DNA of 64,000 bases from an uncultured Eubacteriales bacterium. GTDB lineage: Bacteria; Bacillota; Clostridia; Oscillospirales; CAG-272. The translations under genes were made by a program, and so were the position numbers. Below the pieces are notes generated by a model. That model was not told where the DNA came from. It did not search any database and was given only the letters and a program-made list of their open reading frames with translations. The stretch's first letter is position 1; each line of letters opens with the position of its first letter. This document shows positions 57,231 to 64,000 of this stretch, piece after piece. The DNA lies in contig URDX01000004.1 in assembly GCA_900546695.1 (NCBI GenBank), forward strand, positions 62,001 through 126,000, in the 5' to 3' direction.

Positions 57231-58820
57231 TTACTCCCCCTTTTCGCGAGTCATTTCGGACAGCTTTGCAACGATATCGTCTATCGCCTCTCTGCCGAAC
57301 TTATATGACGATTTATTTGCTATCAGCCTTGCGCTGATGTCGAATACCTCCTGCTTGACCTCAAGATTATTTTCGCGGAGCGTAGCGCCCGTCTCGACGA
57401 TGTCGACGATAACGTCCGACAGCCCGAGCAGCGGCGCGATCTCTATCGAGCCGTTCAGATGAATGATGTCGATATCTATGCCGCGCGAGAGATAATAGCG
57501 CTTTGCGACCGACGAAAACTTAGTTGCGACGCGCAGCGTGTTTCCGGGTGTGTAGCTGAAATCACGCGGACCCGCGACCGCCATTCTGCATCTGCCCTTT
57601 CCCGTGTCAAGCAGTTCGTATACATCGGGCTCGTACTCGGCAAGAATGTCCTTGCCGCATACGCCGATATCGGCTGCGCCGCGCTCGACATATATCGCAA
57701 CGTCGGACGGCTTGACCCAGAAATAACGCACCCGCTTTTCGGGATTTTCGAAGAACAGCTTGCGATTCTGCTCGCATATCGAAGGGCACTCATAGCCCGC
57801 GCGGGCAAACATCGCGTATATCTTCTCGCCGAGTCTGCCCTTCGGCAGTGCGACGTTGAGATAATCGCCCGGCAGTCTGCCCTGCTCCTCCCCGCCGTCG
57901 CCTATCCGCTCGAGCATGTCCGCATAAACGGCAAAGCCGACCGCGCGCGAGCGGCGCTGCATTCTGTGCATAAGTCGGTCGTACCGACCGCCCGACAGCA
58001 CTGCATCGGGAACGCCGTGTACATAGCCCTTAAAGACGATGCCGCAATAGTATCCGGGATCGCAGACTACCGAAAAATCGACATCGACCGAGTCCGAGAA
58101 TTCGCTCTCGGATATCGCTTCGAGCGTCAGTATGAACGCACCGAGCGACGCGCATGACGAGTCTGCAAACAGTCTGCGCAGCTCGGGAAGCGTCTCGGAT
58201 ACCTTACCGTGAACCGACGCAAGCGCGCAAAGCAGCTCGGTGCTCTCCGAGGAGAAGCCGTACTCCGAGCAGACCGTGCGCAGTGCGGAATAGCTGCGGT
58301 CGCCGAGTGCGGAAAATACGCGCCCCCGCGCTTCCGCAGCACTGCTCTCCCCCGACATCGCCTCCTCGATAACGTCGAGGCTAGACAGCGCGAGCACCGA
58401 GCGGTCGGAAATCTGAGAAAGGCTCTGCGCCGCAAGTCTTATGACCTCAAGCAGCTCCGCCCTGCCGACCTTTCCGATGCATTCGAGCCCCGCCTGAAGC
58501 ATCTCCTTGTACGAGCCCGTACCGCGCGATACGCGATAAACGTTCTCACGGTAAAAGACCTTTTGTACCTCGTCGGGACGGTCGCCGAGATTCTTAACTA
58601 TCGAGAGCGTCACATCGGGCTTGAGCGCCATCAGCCGACCGCTCGTGTCGGTAAATGTAATTACGTTATCCGATATCAGAAAATCCTTGTTATCCGCATA
58701 CAGATCGTATTCTTCAAACTTGCTCATCCGATAGGGCGTGTACCCCGCATCGAGATACATCTGCTGCAAGCCGAGCACAATTCGCTCGCTCCTCTGCATC
58801 AATTCGTCGTTTATCTGCAT
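57231..58820 (-). CDS. HisZ-HisG fusion, ATP phosphoribosyltransferase
   Basis: First enzyme of histidine synthesis, joining ATP and PRPP. Residues 1-302 form a HisZ-type (HisRS-like) regulatory part: MLALKPDVTLSIVK-like motif 1 region, VFYRENVYR with KEMLQAGLECIG (motif 2), and VLSGGRYDRLMHRM plus AVGFAVYADML (motif 3). After a linker of about 16 residues, residues 320-529 are the short HisG: LNVALPKGRLGEKIYAMFAR, DIGVCGKDIL, VDIVETGATLRENNLEV. Normally HisZ and short HisG are separate chains forming a hetero-octamer. No frameshift or internal start is needed. First gene of the his operon. Confidence 0.9.
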   Translation of the reverse strand: MQINDELMQRSERIVLGLQQMYLDAGYTPYRMSKFEEYDLYADNKDFLISDNVITFTDTSGRLMALKPDVTLSIVKNLGDRPDEVQKVFYRENVYRVSRGTGSYKEMLQAGLECIGKVGRAELLEVIRLAAQSLSQISDRSVLALSSLDVIEEAMSGESSAAEARGRVFSALGDRSYSALRTVCSEYGFSSESTELLCALASVHGKVSETLPELRRLFADSSCASLGAFILTLEAISESEFSDSVDVDFSVVCDPGYYCGIVFKGYVHGVPDAVLSGGRYDRLMHRMQRRSRAVGFAVYADMLERIGDGGEEQGRLPGDYLNVALPKGRLGEKIYAMFARAGYECPSICEQNRKLFFENPEKRVRYFWVKPSDVAIYVERGAADIGVCGKDILAEYEPDVYELLDTGKGRCRMAVAGPRDFSYTPGNTLRVATKFSSVAKRYYLSRGIDIDIIHLNGSIEIAPLLGLSDVIVDIVETGATLRENNLEVKQEVFDISARLIANKSSYKFGREAIDDIVAKLSEMTREKGE

Positions 58821-59184
58821 CGCTGTGTCTCCTGTTCTTTCTTTGCTCTGTTATTTTATCACTTTAATTCGTTAAAGTCAATAGCCAAAGCTCATTTTAT
58901 TTTTTAAAAATATATGTCGTGCCGCCGTATTTCGCCGTCATGACGCAGCCGCCGTCGCTGCATCGTAACTCCACCGACCGAAATCAGCTCGCCGCCGTCG
59001 CATCATTACCGTCACCACAGTGCCAACGCCGTCACACCACCCACCGTTGCAGCGTCCCCGCCGCCGTACCGCGCCGCCGCATCTTTCACTCAGCCGCCCC
59101 CGTCATACACCCCCGCGCGGGGTCATATATATTACCGAGCTCAGGCAATACCGAAAGCATATAATATAATGAAAGGAAATCACC
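58821..59184. other. Divergent region between the his operon and ddh
   Basis: Contains the his promoter with its operator-like dyad (58853-58881). The rest (58920-59130) is CG-rich with repeats of GCCGCCGT and CCGTCGC, and no supported gene. Close to ddh, TATAATATAAT occurs at about 59161-59171 without a clear -35. Confidence 0.5.
58853..58881 (-). promoter_or_regulatory. his operon promoter with inverted repeat in the spacer
   Basis: Minus strand TTGACT (58876-58881), 17-bp spacer, TAAAAT (58853-58858), about 30 bp before hisZG. The spacer contains the perfect dyad ACTTTAA-TTCG-TTAAAGT (58861-58878), ideally placed for a repressor to block RNA polymerase. Confidence 0.78.
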
Positions 59185-60138
59185 ATGATACGAATAGGAA
59201 TATACGGCTACGGCAATCTCGGGCACGGAGTTGAAGAAGCCGCGGCGCGCAGCAGCGACATGCAGACGGCGGCAATATTTACACACCGCGCACCGGACGG
59301 ACTGTCTTCCCCGTTCGGCACGCTGATACTCCCGACCGAAGCGACCGACGAACAGGCGGAGCGGATAGACGTTATGATAGTATGCTCGGGCTCCGCGCAG
59401 GATACGCCCATTGTCTCGCCCGCGCTCGCCCGCCGTCATTCGATAGTCGACAGCTACGACTGTCACGGGCGCATCGCCCGTCATATCAGTGCGGTCGACG
59501 CAGCAGCGCGGGAGGGCGGAACGCTTGCGCTTGTCGCGGCGGGATGGGATCCGGGGCTGTTTTCGATAATGCGGGCATTCGGCGAAGCCTTCATCCCGCA
59601 CGGCGAGAGCTTTACATTCTGGGGGCGCGGGGTCAGCGCGGGGCACTCCGAAGCAGCAAGGCATGTAAGGGGCGTTATCGACGCGCGCGAATACACCGTT
59701 CCGATACCGCTCGCCGTCGACCGTGCGCGCAGCGGTGAAGGAAAGCCGAGCGAGCGCGAAATGCACCGCCGCGAATGCTACGTTGTCGCCGCACCCGACG
59801 CAGACCGCGAACGCATTGCCGCGGATATCCGCGCGATACCCGATTATTACGAGCCGTACGACACGGAGGTCATCTTTATAACTGCCGAGCAGATGGAGCG
59901 CGAGCACGCAGGAATGCCGCACGGCGGAAGGGTTATACGTCACGGCGAGGGCAGCACGGCGGAATTCTCGCTGCGGCTCGATTCAAATCCGCGTTTTACC
60001 GCGTCGGTGCTGCTCTGCTGTGCGCGCGCCGTCGCACGTATGCATGAAAACGGGGAGCGCGGATGCCGCACGGTGCTCGATATTCCGCCTGCATTTCTGC
60101 TCCCGCAGAGCGATAAGAGGCTGCACGAGCTGCTGTAA
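59185..60138 (+). CDS. ddh: meso-Diaminopimelate D-dehydrogenase
   Basis: Makes meso-diaminopimelate from tetrahydrodipicolinate in one NADPH-dependent step, supplying lysine and peptidoglycan. The 317-residue protein has the nucleotide-binding motif IGIYGYGNLGHGVEEA, then VDSYDCHGRIARHI, VAAGWDPGLFSIMRAFGEA, and TFWGRGVSAGHSEAARHV, all typical of Ddh, with the family's late AEFSLRLDSNPRFTASVL. GAAAGGAAATC precedes the ATG. It lies divergent to the his operon and appears monocistronic. Confidence 0.94.
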   Translation: MIRIGIYGYGNLGHGVEEAAARSSDMQTAAIFTHRAPDGLSSPFGTLILPTEATDEQAERIDVMIVCSGSAQDTPIVSPALARRHSIVDSYDCHGRIARHISAVDAAAREGGTLALVAAGWDPGLFSIMRAFGEAFIPHGESFTFWGRGVSAGHSEAARHVRGVIDAREYTVPIPLAVDRARSGEGKPSEREMHRRECYVVAAPDADRERIAADIRAIPDYYEPYDTEVIFITAEQMEREHAGMPHGGRVIRHGEGSTAEFSLRLDSNPRFTASVLLCCARAVARMHENGERGCRTVLDIPPAFLLPQSDKRLHELL

Positions 60139-60507
60139 GGACCGAACGGGCTGCCGTTAGCTCCCCAAAGGGACATTTTTCCGTATTTTTCGACATAATG
60201 TGCAATATTACCGCCGGAGCACAGGAAAAAATTCTGCGTATTTTGACAAATATATTGACTTTAAGACAATTATATGTTATCATGTGAACGTAGATACTCC
60301 TAATATTAACAATGTAAGAATACCGAGTATGCATCGGAATTAATTTTGCCAAGCGCCGCTCGGTTATAAATCGTATACAAGAGAGAAAGGGCTGATACCG
60401 TTGAACAGCGCAGACCGATAACCGAGGGATATAAAGGCAACCACACATCAAATACCAACATCAAACATAACATTAAAGACTGCCGCAAAACAGAAAGGAC
60501 TGTCATT
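60139..60507 (+). promoter_or_regulatory. Long leader region of the dockerin protein gene
   Basis: Holds a promoter at 60255-60283 and then about 215 nt before the gene. The leader has a 9-bp long-range stem CTCGGTTAT/ATAACCGAG (60359-60367, 60418-60426) enclosing GCTG/CAGC, and ends with an A/C-rich stretch and AAAGGACT. No known riboswitch class was recognised. Confidence 0.5.
60255..60283 (+). promoter_or_regulatory. Sigma-A-type promoter of the dockerin protein gene
   Basis: TTGACT (60255-60260), 17-bp spacer, TATCAT (60278-60283), AT-rich surroundings. Confidence 0.7.
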
Positions 60508-61491
60508 ATGAAAAAGTTTATGCTCCCGTGCGCACTGCTCATAGCCTCCGCTATGCTCTGCCCCATCGCAGCCGAGGAAACACCCTCTCCCACCGAAGAG
60601 ATACACGACCGTATAACCTACGGTACGCCGACCGTCGACGGTGAACTCGATGATCTGTACACCCGCTCCGCGAAGGTAGAATATAAGCTGCAGCCGTGGT
60701 TCTGCCATGAGGACGGCAGCCTCACCGAGGAGGAAGCCGCAGAAAAATACAAATGGGCAGACGGTATCGAGGCAAGCTCTTACGCTCTGTGGGATGATGC
60801 AAATATCTACTATTATTTCGAGGTAAAGGACAGCTCCATCGGTCTGTTAGACATGAATGAGCTCGACCCCGATATGCCGAATGGTTATGCACTGCGCTGG
60901 CAGGATGGCGTAAGTATCACGCTTAAGACACCGGGCGGAGGGTCTGCGACCGTCTTTGTCGAGCGCGGAGGGCGGATAGCCGGAATCGTAAACGGAGAAA
61001 ACCTCACCACACTCAGCGCGCTCAGCTACGACGGCTCGTCCGACACGCAGCCGAACAGCGGCTGCTATGCCGTTAAAAACACCGACACGGGCTACTCCGT
61101 TGAGCTGAAGATACCGCTCACCGAGCAGGCTATCGAAAAAACGCTCAAGCTCGGCAGCTCGATCGAAGCCTCGGCTCAGATAATGAATTACATCGGCGAA
61201 AAGCGGTACGAGCGCCCCGAAAACCTCAAAGGAGCATGGTACTCCGAGATGGTATACGGAACAAAGTACGACATCTCGACCGCATCGCAGACAAAGCGTT
61301 ATATCGACCTTGTCGGCACAAGCAGCGGCGATCTCAACGGCGACGGCAGTCTCACCACATTAGACCTCATCCGGCTGATGAAGAACATTGCGGGTAAGGC
61401 GGAGCCTACTCCTATTCAGGATGTAAACCTTGACGGTGCCGTAGATGTACGCGACCTTGTCGCACTGATGAAGCTCATCGCACGCAGCTGA
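60508..61491 (+). CDS. Secreted protein with CBM9-like domain and type I dockerin
   Basis: A 327-residue exported protein. The signal peptide covers about residues 1-22 (cleavage near PIAAEE). Residues 35-250 resemble a family 9 carbohydrate-binding-type beta-sandwich: YGTPTVDGELDDLYTRSAKV, SYALWDDANIYYYFEVKDSS, GYALRWQDGVSITLK and YSVELKIPL. The C-terminus (about 270-327) is a type I dockerin with two calcium F-hand repeats, GDLNGDGSLTTLDLIRLMKN and DVNLDGAVDVRDLVALMKLI. No catalytic domain is present, so it is likely a substrate-binding component or scaffold-bound accessory. A second protein with the same start follows at 63868. AAAGGACTG precedes the ATG. Confidence 0.87.
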   Translation: MKKFMLPCALLIASAMLCPIAAEETPSPTEEIHDRITYGTPTVDGELDDLYTRSAKVEYKLQPWFCHEDGSLTEEEAAEKYKWADGIEASSYALWDDANIYYYFEVKDSSIGLLDMNELDPDMPNGYALRWQDGVSITLKTPGGGSATVFVERGGRIAGIVNGENLTTLSALSYDGSSDTQPNSGCYAVKNTDTGYSVELKIPLTEQAIEKTLKLGSSIEASAQIMNYIGEKRYERPENLKGAWYSEMVYGTKYDISTASQTKRYIDLVGTSSGDLNGDGSLTTLDLIRLMKNIAGKAEPTPIQDVNLDGAVDVRDLVALMKLIARS

Positions 61492-61722
61492 TACACGGCG
61501 CCGTGTTGCGCGCAGCGATACATGAACAGTGCATGTGCACAGCTAATGCACAGACAACGTCACGCACAGTCGGCATGCGGACAACGCATTATGTGCTTCT
61601 GTCACGACGGCGGCGCATCGCGCGCTGCTGATACGCAGACGACGCATTGCGCGCTGCGGAAGCATAAATTCGCGCGTTCGCGCACTAAATACCATATTTT
61701 TGCATTATTTTATTCCAATCTC
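61492..61722. other. Word-repeat region after the dockerin gene
   Basis: No gene. It begins with the perfect palindrome ACACGGCGCCGTGT (61493-61506) and continues with repeated words: GCATGCGGACAACGCATTATG, GCGCGCTGC twice and CGACGCATT, similar in style to the spacer at 21609. Confidence 0.45.
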
Positions 61723-61751
61723 TTGACAATTTGGAAATATAAGTATATAAT
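61723..61751 (+). promoter_or_regulatory. Consensus sigma-A promoter of the subtilisin-like gene
   Basis: TTGACA (61723-61728), 17-bp spacer, TATAAT (61746-61751): both hexamers perfect, so strong expression is expected. Confidence 0.87.
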
Positions 61752-61806
61752 GTTTACAGGTGCAACGTTGCAGCACATCCGTATCCATTATATAACATAG
61801 GCGCAC

Positions 61807-61834
61807 GGGGCTTTTATACCGATATAAAAGCCCC
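61807..61834 (+). other. 12-bp hairpin in the protease leader
   Basis: GGGGCTTTTATA-CCGA-TATAAAAGCCCC lies between the promoter and the gene (start 61874). No T-run follows, so it is not a terminator; a transcript-stability element or a protein site is possible. Confidence 0.6.
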
Positions 61835-61873
61835 GCGGCAGCCGACTGTTGTCAGACGAAAGGAATATGTAAT

Positions 61874-63805
61874 ATGAAAAAGCATCGCACGGCGATATCG
61901 CTTGCCCTTTCCGCGTCGATACTCGCCTCAACAATCGTTTTCGGCTCTATCTATGCCGATGAAGATGTCGAATTTGAGGAATCCTTCGATTTCTCCGCCC
62001 TCTCTGCGGCCGACCCGTCTGTCTCGGCGGACGACTATGACATAGTAGCCTTCATCGAGACCGACTACCCGACGATAAATCTCGCCGAGCTGTCGGAGCT
62101 TGACAAGGATGCAAGACGCGCCCGCGTCGGCGAATACTACAGAAGCAGAAACGAAGCGCTTGCCCCCGAGCTTGAAGAGGGTCGTGTATCCTGCTCGTAT
62201 GTTGCGCCGTATATCGAGATTGACTACGATTCCGTAGAGGATTACGGCACCGAACGCTCCGAGCTGATAGAATATGCATCGGGCGCGGGTATCCGCTCGG
62301 TAAAGGTCGACATCGCACCGACGAATATCATGACCGAAGAGAGTACTGCCTCCGATTCCACCGTTGAGTACACGCTTGCGCAGGTGTATTCCGACGTAGG
62401 TATAACCGACAGAACCACTTATACCGGCACGGGAATCAAGGTAGGAATACTCGAGGGCGACCGCCCGAGCAATCTCACCAACTTCCCGACAAACTCCGTA
62501 ATCTCATACGGAAGCAGCTACAGCGCTGCTCATGCGTCCGAGGTCATGTCGATAATCGGCGGAACCTACGGCATAGCGCCCGATGTTTCGTTCCGCTGCG
62601 CAGCTTACAATTATAATCCCAACCCGAACACCAATAACGTATCATTTGTCGATTGCCTGAACTGGCTGATGATAACGCAGTCGGTCGACGTGATAAATAT
62701 GAGCGCAACCATGCTGACATTTGAGGATTATTGGCTCACTCCCGTAGGTCCTTATGTAGTCAAAAAAGAAAGCTCAACGATGTCGCACTATACAAATGTC
62801 TGCGCGTATATCGACAACGCGATAGCAACTACGGGCTGCTTGCTCATTATCTCTGCGGGAAATACAAGCGACTCCGAATATGTAGGAGAATCGTACTATC
62901 AGATGATAATAAAGCCCGGTCTGTCTATCGACGCTCTGACCGTCGGCTCTGTCAATAATAAAAACAGAATCTCCGATTTTTCATCCTTCATGGAGTATGA
63001 GGATGATATATACAAGCCCGAGGTCACGGCGCCCGGTGAGGATATTGTTATACCGAATTTTGGCAAGGTCAGCGGGACGAGCTTTTCTGCGCCTGTAGTC
63101 ACGGGCATAGCAGTAAAGCTTATGCAGGAATTTCCGGGGCTGAAAAATAACGTTACCCTACTGAAAAACATCATCATGGGCGGCTGCACGCAGTGCGCCG
63201 GTCAAAAGAGCGGTTTCTCCGATCAGACAGGCTTCGGTCGTGTAAATTATACCGCATCGCGCGAGCTCATGCTCGGCGGCAGAGCCGGTTCTGCAGCTGT
63301 AGACAGTACCGCGAATCTCGGTGATACCCTCTACCGCGAGAGATTCACCCTGCCCGCAGGCTCTAAGGGAGAAGTCAGACTCAGCCGCGCCGTACTCGGT
63401 ATTAACAGCGACGGCTATACCAATTTCAGTGAAGCGCAGGGCAGCATTATCATGGAACCTGCGATGAACGAATACAGCGTTCGTATAACCGAGGTCGAAA
63501 CGGGCGCGGTCAAGCAGGGCGGTGCTGCATGGAACGGCTCTCTTGCCGACTTTTACGTTACAAATAAGACCGACAGCACAAAAACATACGAGATTACAGT
63601 TATCTCAAACGAAGCAACCGAATGCCGCGACGAAGGCATAGCAGTCTCGCACAACGGTACGCACGTTCATACCTATTGCAACAGCTGTTCCCCTTCAAAC
63701 CCGTACTATCACACGCTTTACTGCAACTGCGGCGCGTCTGTTACCGAGTCGCACACGTATGAAAACTCTGTCTGCACAGTATGCCGCAGACCTGAAAACT
63801 TCTGA
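61874..63805 (+). CDS. Secreted S8 (subtilisin-like) protease with Cys/His-rich tail
   Basis: A 643-residue exported protein. Signal peptide about 1-28; an acidic propeptide-like region to about 165; S8 domain about 170-470. His220 lies in SAAHASEVMSIIGG, Asn330 in IISAGN and Ser403 in GTSFSAP. At the Asp position the usual VxxLDTG reads VGILEGD, so Glu194 replaces the catalytic Asp, with Asp196 two residues on. After a beta-rich part (475-610), the tail (about 612-643) is rich in Cys and His, with CNSC, CNC and CTVC motifs, and may bind zinc. Possibly a weakly active or specialised protease. It sits between two dockerin-type secreted genes. Confidence 0.87.
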   Translation: MKKHRTAISLALSASILASTIVFGSIYADEDVEFEESFDFSALSAADPSVSADDYDIVAFIETDYPTINLAELSELDKDARRARVGEYYRSRNEALAPELEEGRVSCSYVAPYIEIDYDSVEDYGTERSELIEYASGAGIRSVKVDIAPTNIMTEESTASDSTVEYTLAQVYSDVGITDRTTYTGTGIKVGILEGDRPSNLTNFPTNSVISYGSSYSAAHASEVMSIIGGTYGIAPDVSFRCAAYNYNPNPNTNNVSFVDCLNWLMITQSVDVINMSATMLTFEDYWLTPVGPYVVKKESSTMSHYTNVCAYIDNAIATTGCLLIISAGNTSDSEYVGESYYQMIIKPGLSIDALTVGSVNNKNRISDFSSFMEYEDDIYKPEVTAPGEDIVIPNFGKVSGTSFSAPVVTGIAVKLMQEFPGLKNNVTLLKNIIMGGCTQCAGQKSGFSDQTGFGRVNYTASRELMLGGRAGSAAVDSTANLGDTLYRERFTLPAGSKGEVRLSRAVLGINSDGYTNFSEAQGSIIMEPAMNEYSVRITEVETGAVKQGGAAWNGSLADFYVTNKTDSTKTYEITVISNEATECRDEGIAVSHNGTHVHTYCNSCSPSNPYYHTLYCNCGASVTESHTYENSVCTVCRRPENF

Positions 63806-63867
63806 GCAGGCAATGCCGCCGAGAGGAGGATATCCCCCGCTCTCCGCCGCAAGAAAGGAAGAAAAAC

Positions 63868-64000
63868 ATGAAAGAGAAAATCCTCACGCTGACACTCACC
63901 GCATGCATGCTGTCTGCACTGCTCTGCCCGACAGCCGCTGCAGAATCCGCAGAGCCTACCGAGGAGCAGCAGACCGTGCGCAGCCGCGTTGCTTACGGCA
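63868..64000 (+). CDS. Start of a second secreted CBM9-like/dockerin-type protein (truncated by window end)
   Basis: Only 44 complete residues are visible. They form a signal peptide (KEKILTLTLTACMLSALLCP) followed by TAAAESAEPTEEQQTVRSRV and AYG. The same pattern, MLCP-A-AAE-PTEE...R-x-YG, occurs at the start of the dockerin protein at 60508, so this is most likely its paralogue. AAAGGAAG lies before the ATG. The rest lies outside the window, so domain content cannot be shown. Confidence 0.7.
   Translation, partial: MKEKILTLTLTACMLSALLCPTAAAESAEPTEEQQTVRSRVAYG

Noticed and set aside
55710..57308. Open frame of 532 codons on the plus strand opposite hisD and hisC
   Set aside because: It is antisense to clear his genes, has no ribosome binding site or motifs and results from high-GC codon bias leaving the opposite frame open.
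58821..58860. T-box or his attenuator in the his leader
   Set aside because: The distance from the predicted start site to the first codon is only about 25-30 nt, too short for a T-box or a leader peptide with attenuator.
1..64000. tRNA, rRNA, complete insertion sequences, phage genes
   Set aside because: I saw no tRNA arm consensus, no rRNA sequence, no transposase or integrase frame and no phage structural genes anywhere in the window.

Overview
The window looks like the chromosome of a spore-forming, polysaccharide-degrading member of the Clostridia, most likely Oscillospiraceae/Ruminococcaceae-like, with GC clearly above 50% by eye. Evidence: a GerA-type germination receptor subunit, HPr carrying both His15 and Ser46, zinc-binding forms of S14 and L36, the S10-spc-alpha order ending secY-adk-map-infA-rpmJ-rpsM-rpsK-rpsD-rpoA-rplQ, a meso-diaminopimelate dehydrogenase, and a secreted protein with a type I dockerin.

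Layout. 1-8273 (minus): partial uvrC, HPr, then rimM-trmD-murJ-polymerase-DUF4330-DUF4330. 8547-19180 (mostly plus): MoxR/DUF58/DUF4129 cluster, a methyltransferase, a minus-strand GerA-type gene, a hydrolase overlapping rsgA, and a membrane flippase-like protein paired with a GT4 glycosyltransferase. 19557-25314 (minus): esterase, L-fucose-isomerase-like protein, FGGY kinase and TIM-like protein, preceded by a secreted beta-helix-like protein. 25562-28372: VanZ, class IV aminotransferase, dusB. 28782-44708 (minus): 30 genes of the S10, spc and alpha clusters. 45322-46978 (plus): AbrB-like regulator, a long GC-rich structured tail, and an M23 protein. 47178-49817: a divergent FGGY kinase / class II aldolase pair. 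50196-58820 (minus): a histidine operon covering all ten steps, starting with a HisZ-HisG fusion. 59185 to the end (plus): ddh, a CBM9-like dockerin protein, a subtilisin-like protease, and the start of a paralogue of the dockerin protein.

Regulation. Fourteen sigma-A-like promoters, all with exactly 17-bp spacers, can be placed upstream of genes. The his promoter spacer holds a perfect inverted repeat. The kinase/aldolase pair uses two face-to-face promoters whose -10 hexamers overlap on opposite strands.

Most unusual: (1) two co-linear copies of a roughly 212-bp element I do not recognise (19318-19530 plus; 49820-50030 minus). Both have G4/C4 ends and three nested stems whose sequences differ but keep pairing, and both lie between convergent genes. 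(2) A roughly 380-nt chain of strong stems between the AbrB-like gene and an intrinsic terminator. (3) Unusual versions of conserved genes: fused HisZ-HisG, infA without an ATG near its ribosome binding site, an Arg/Gly-rich S3 tail, low-complexity insertions in RimM, RsgA and MurJ, and a subtilisin with Glu at the catalytic Asp position.
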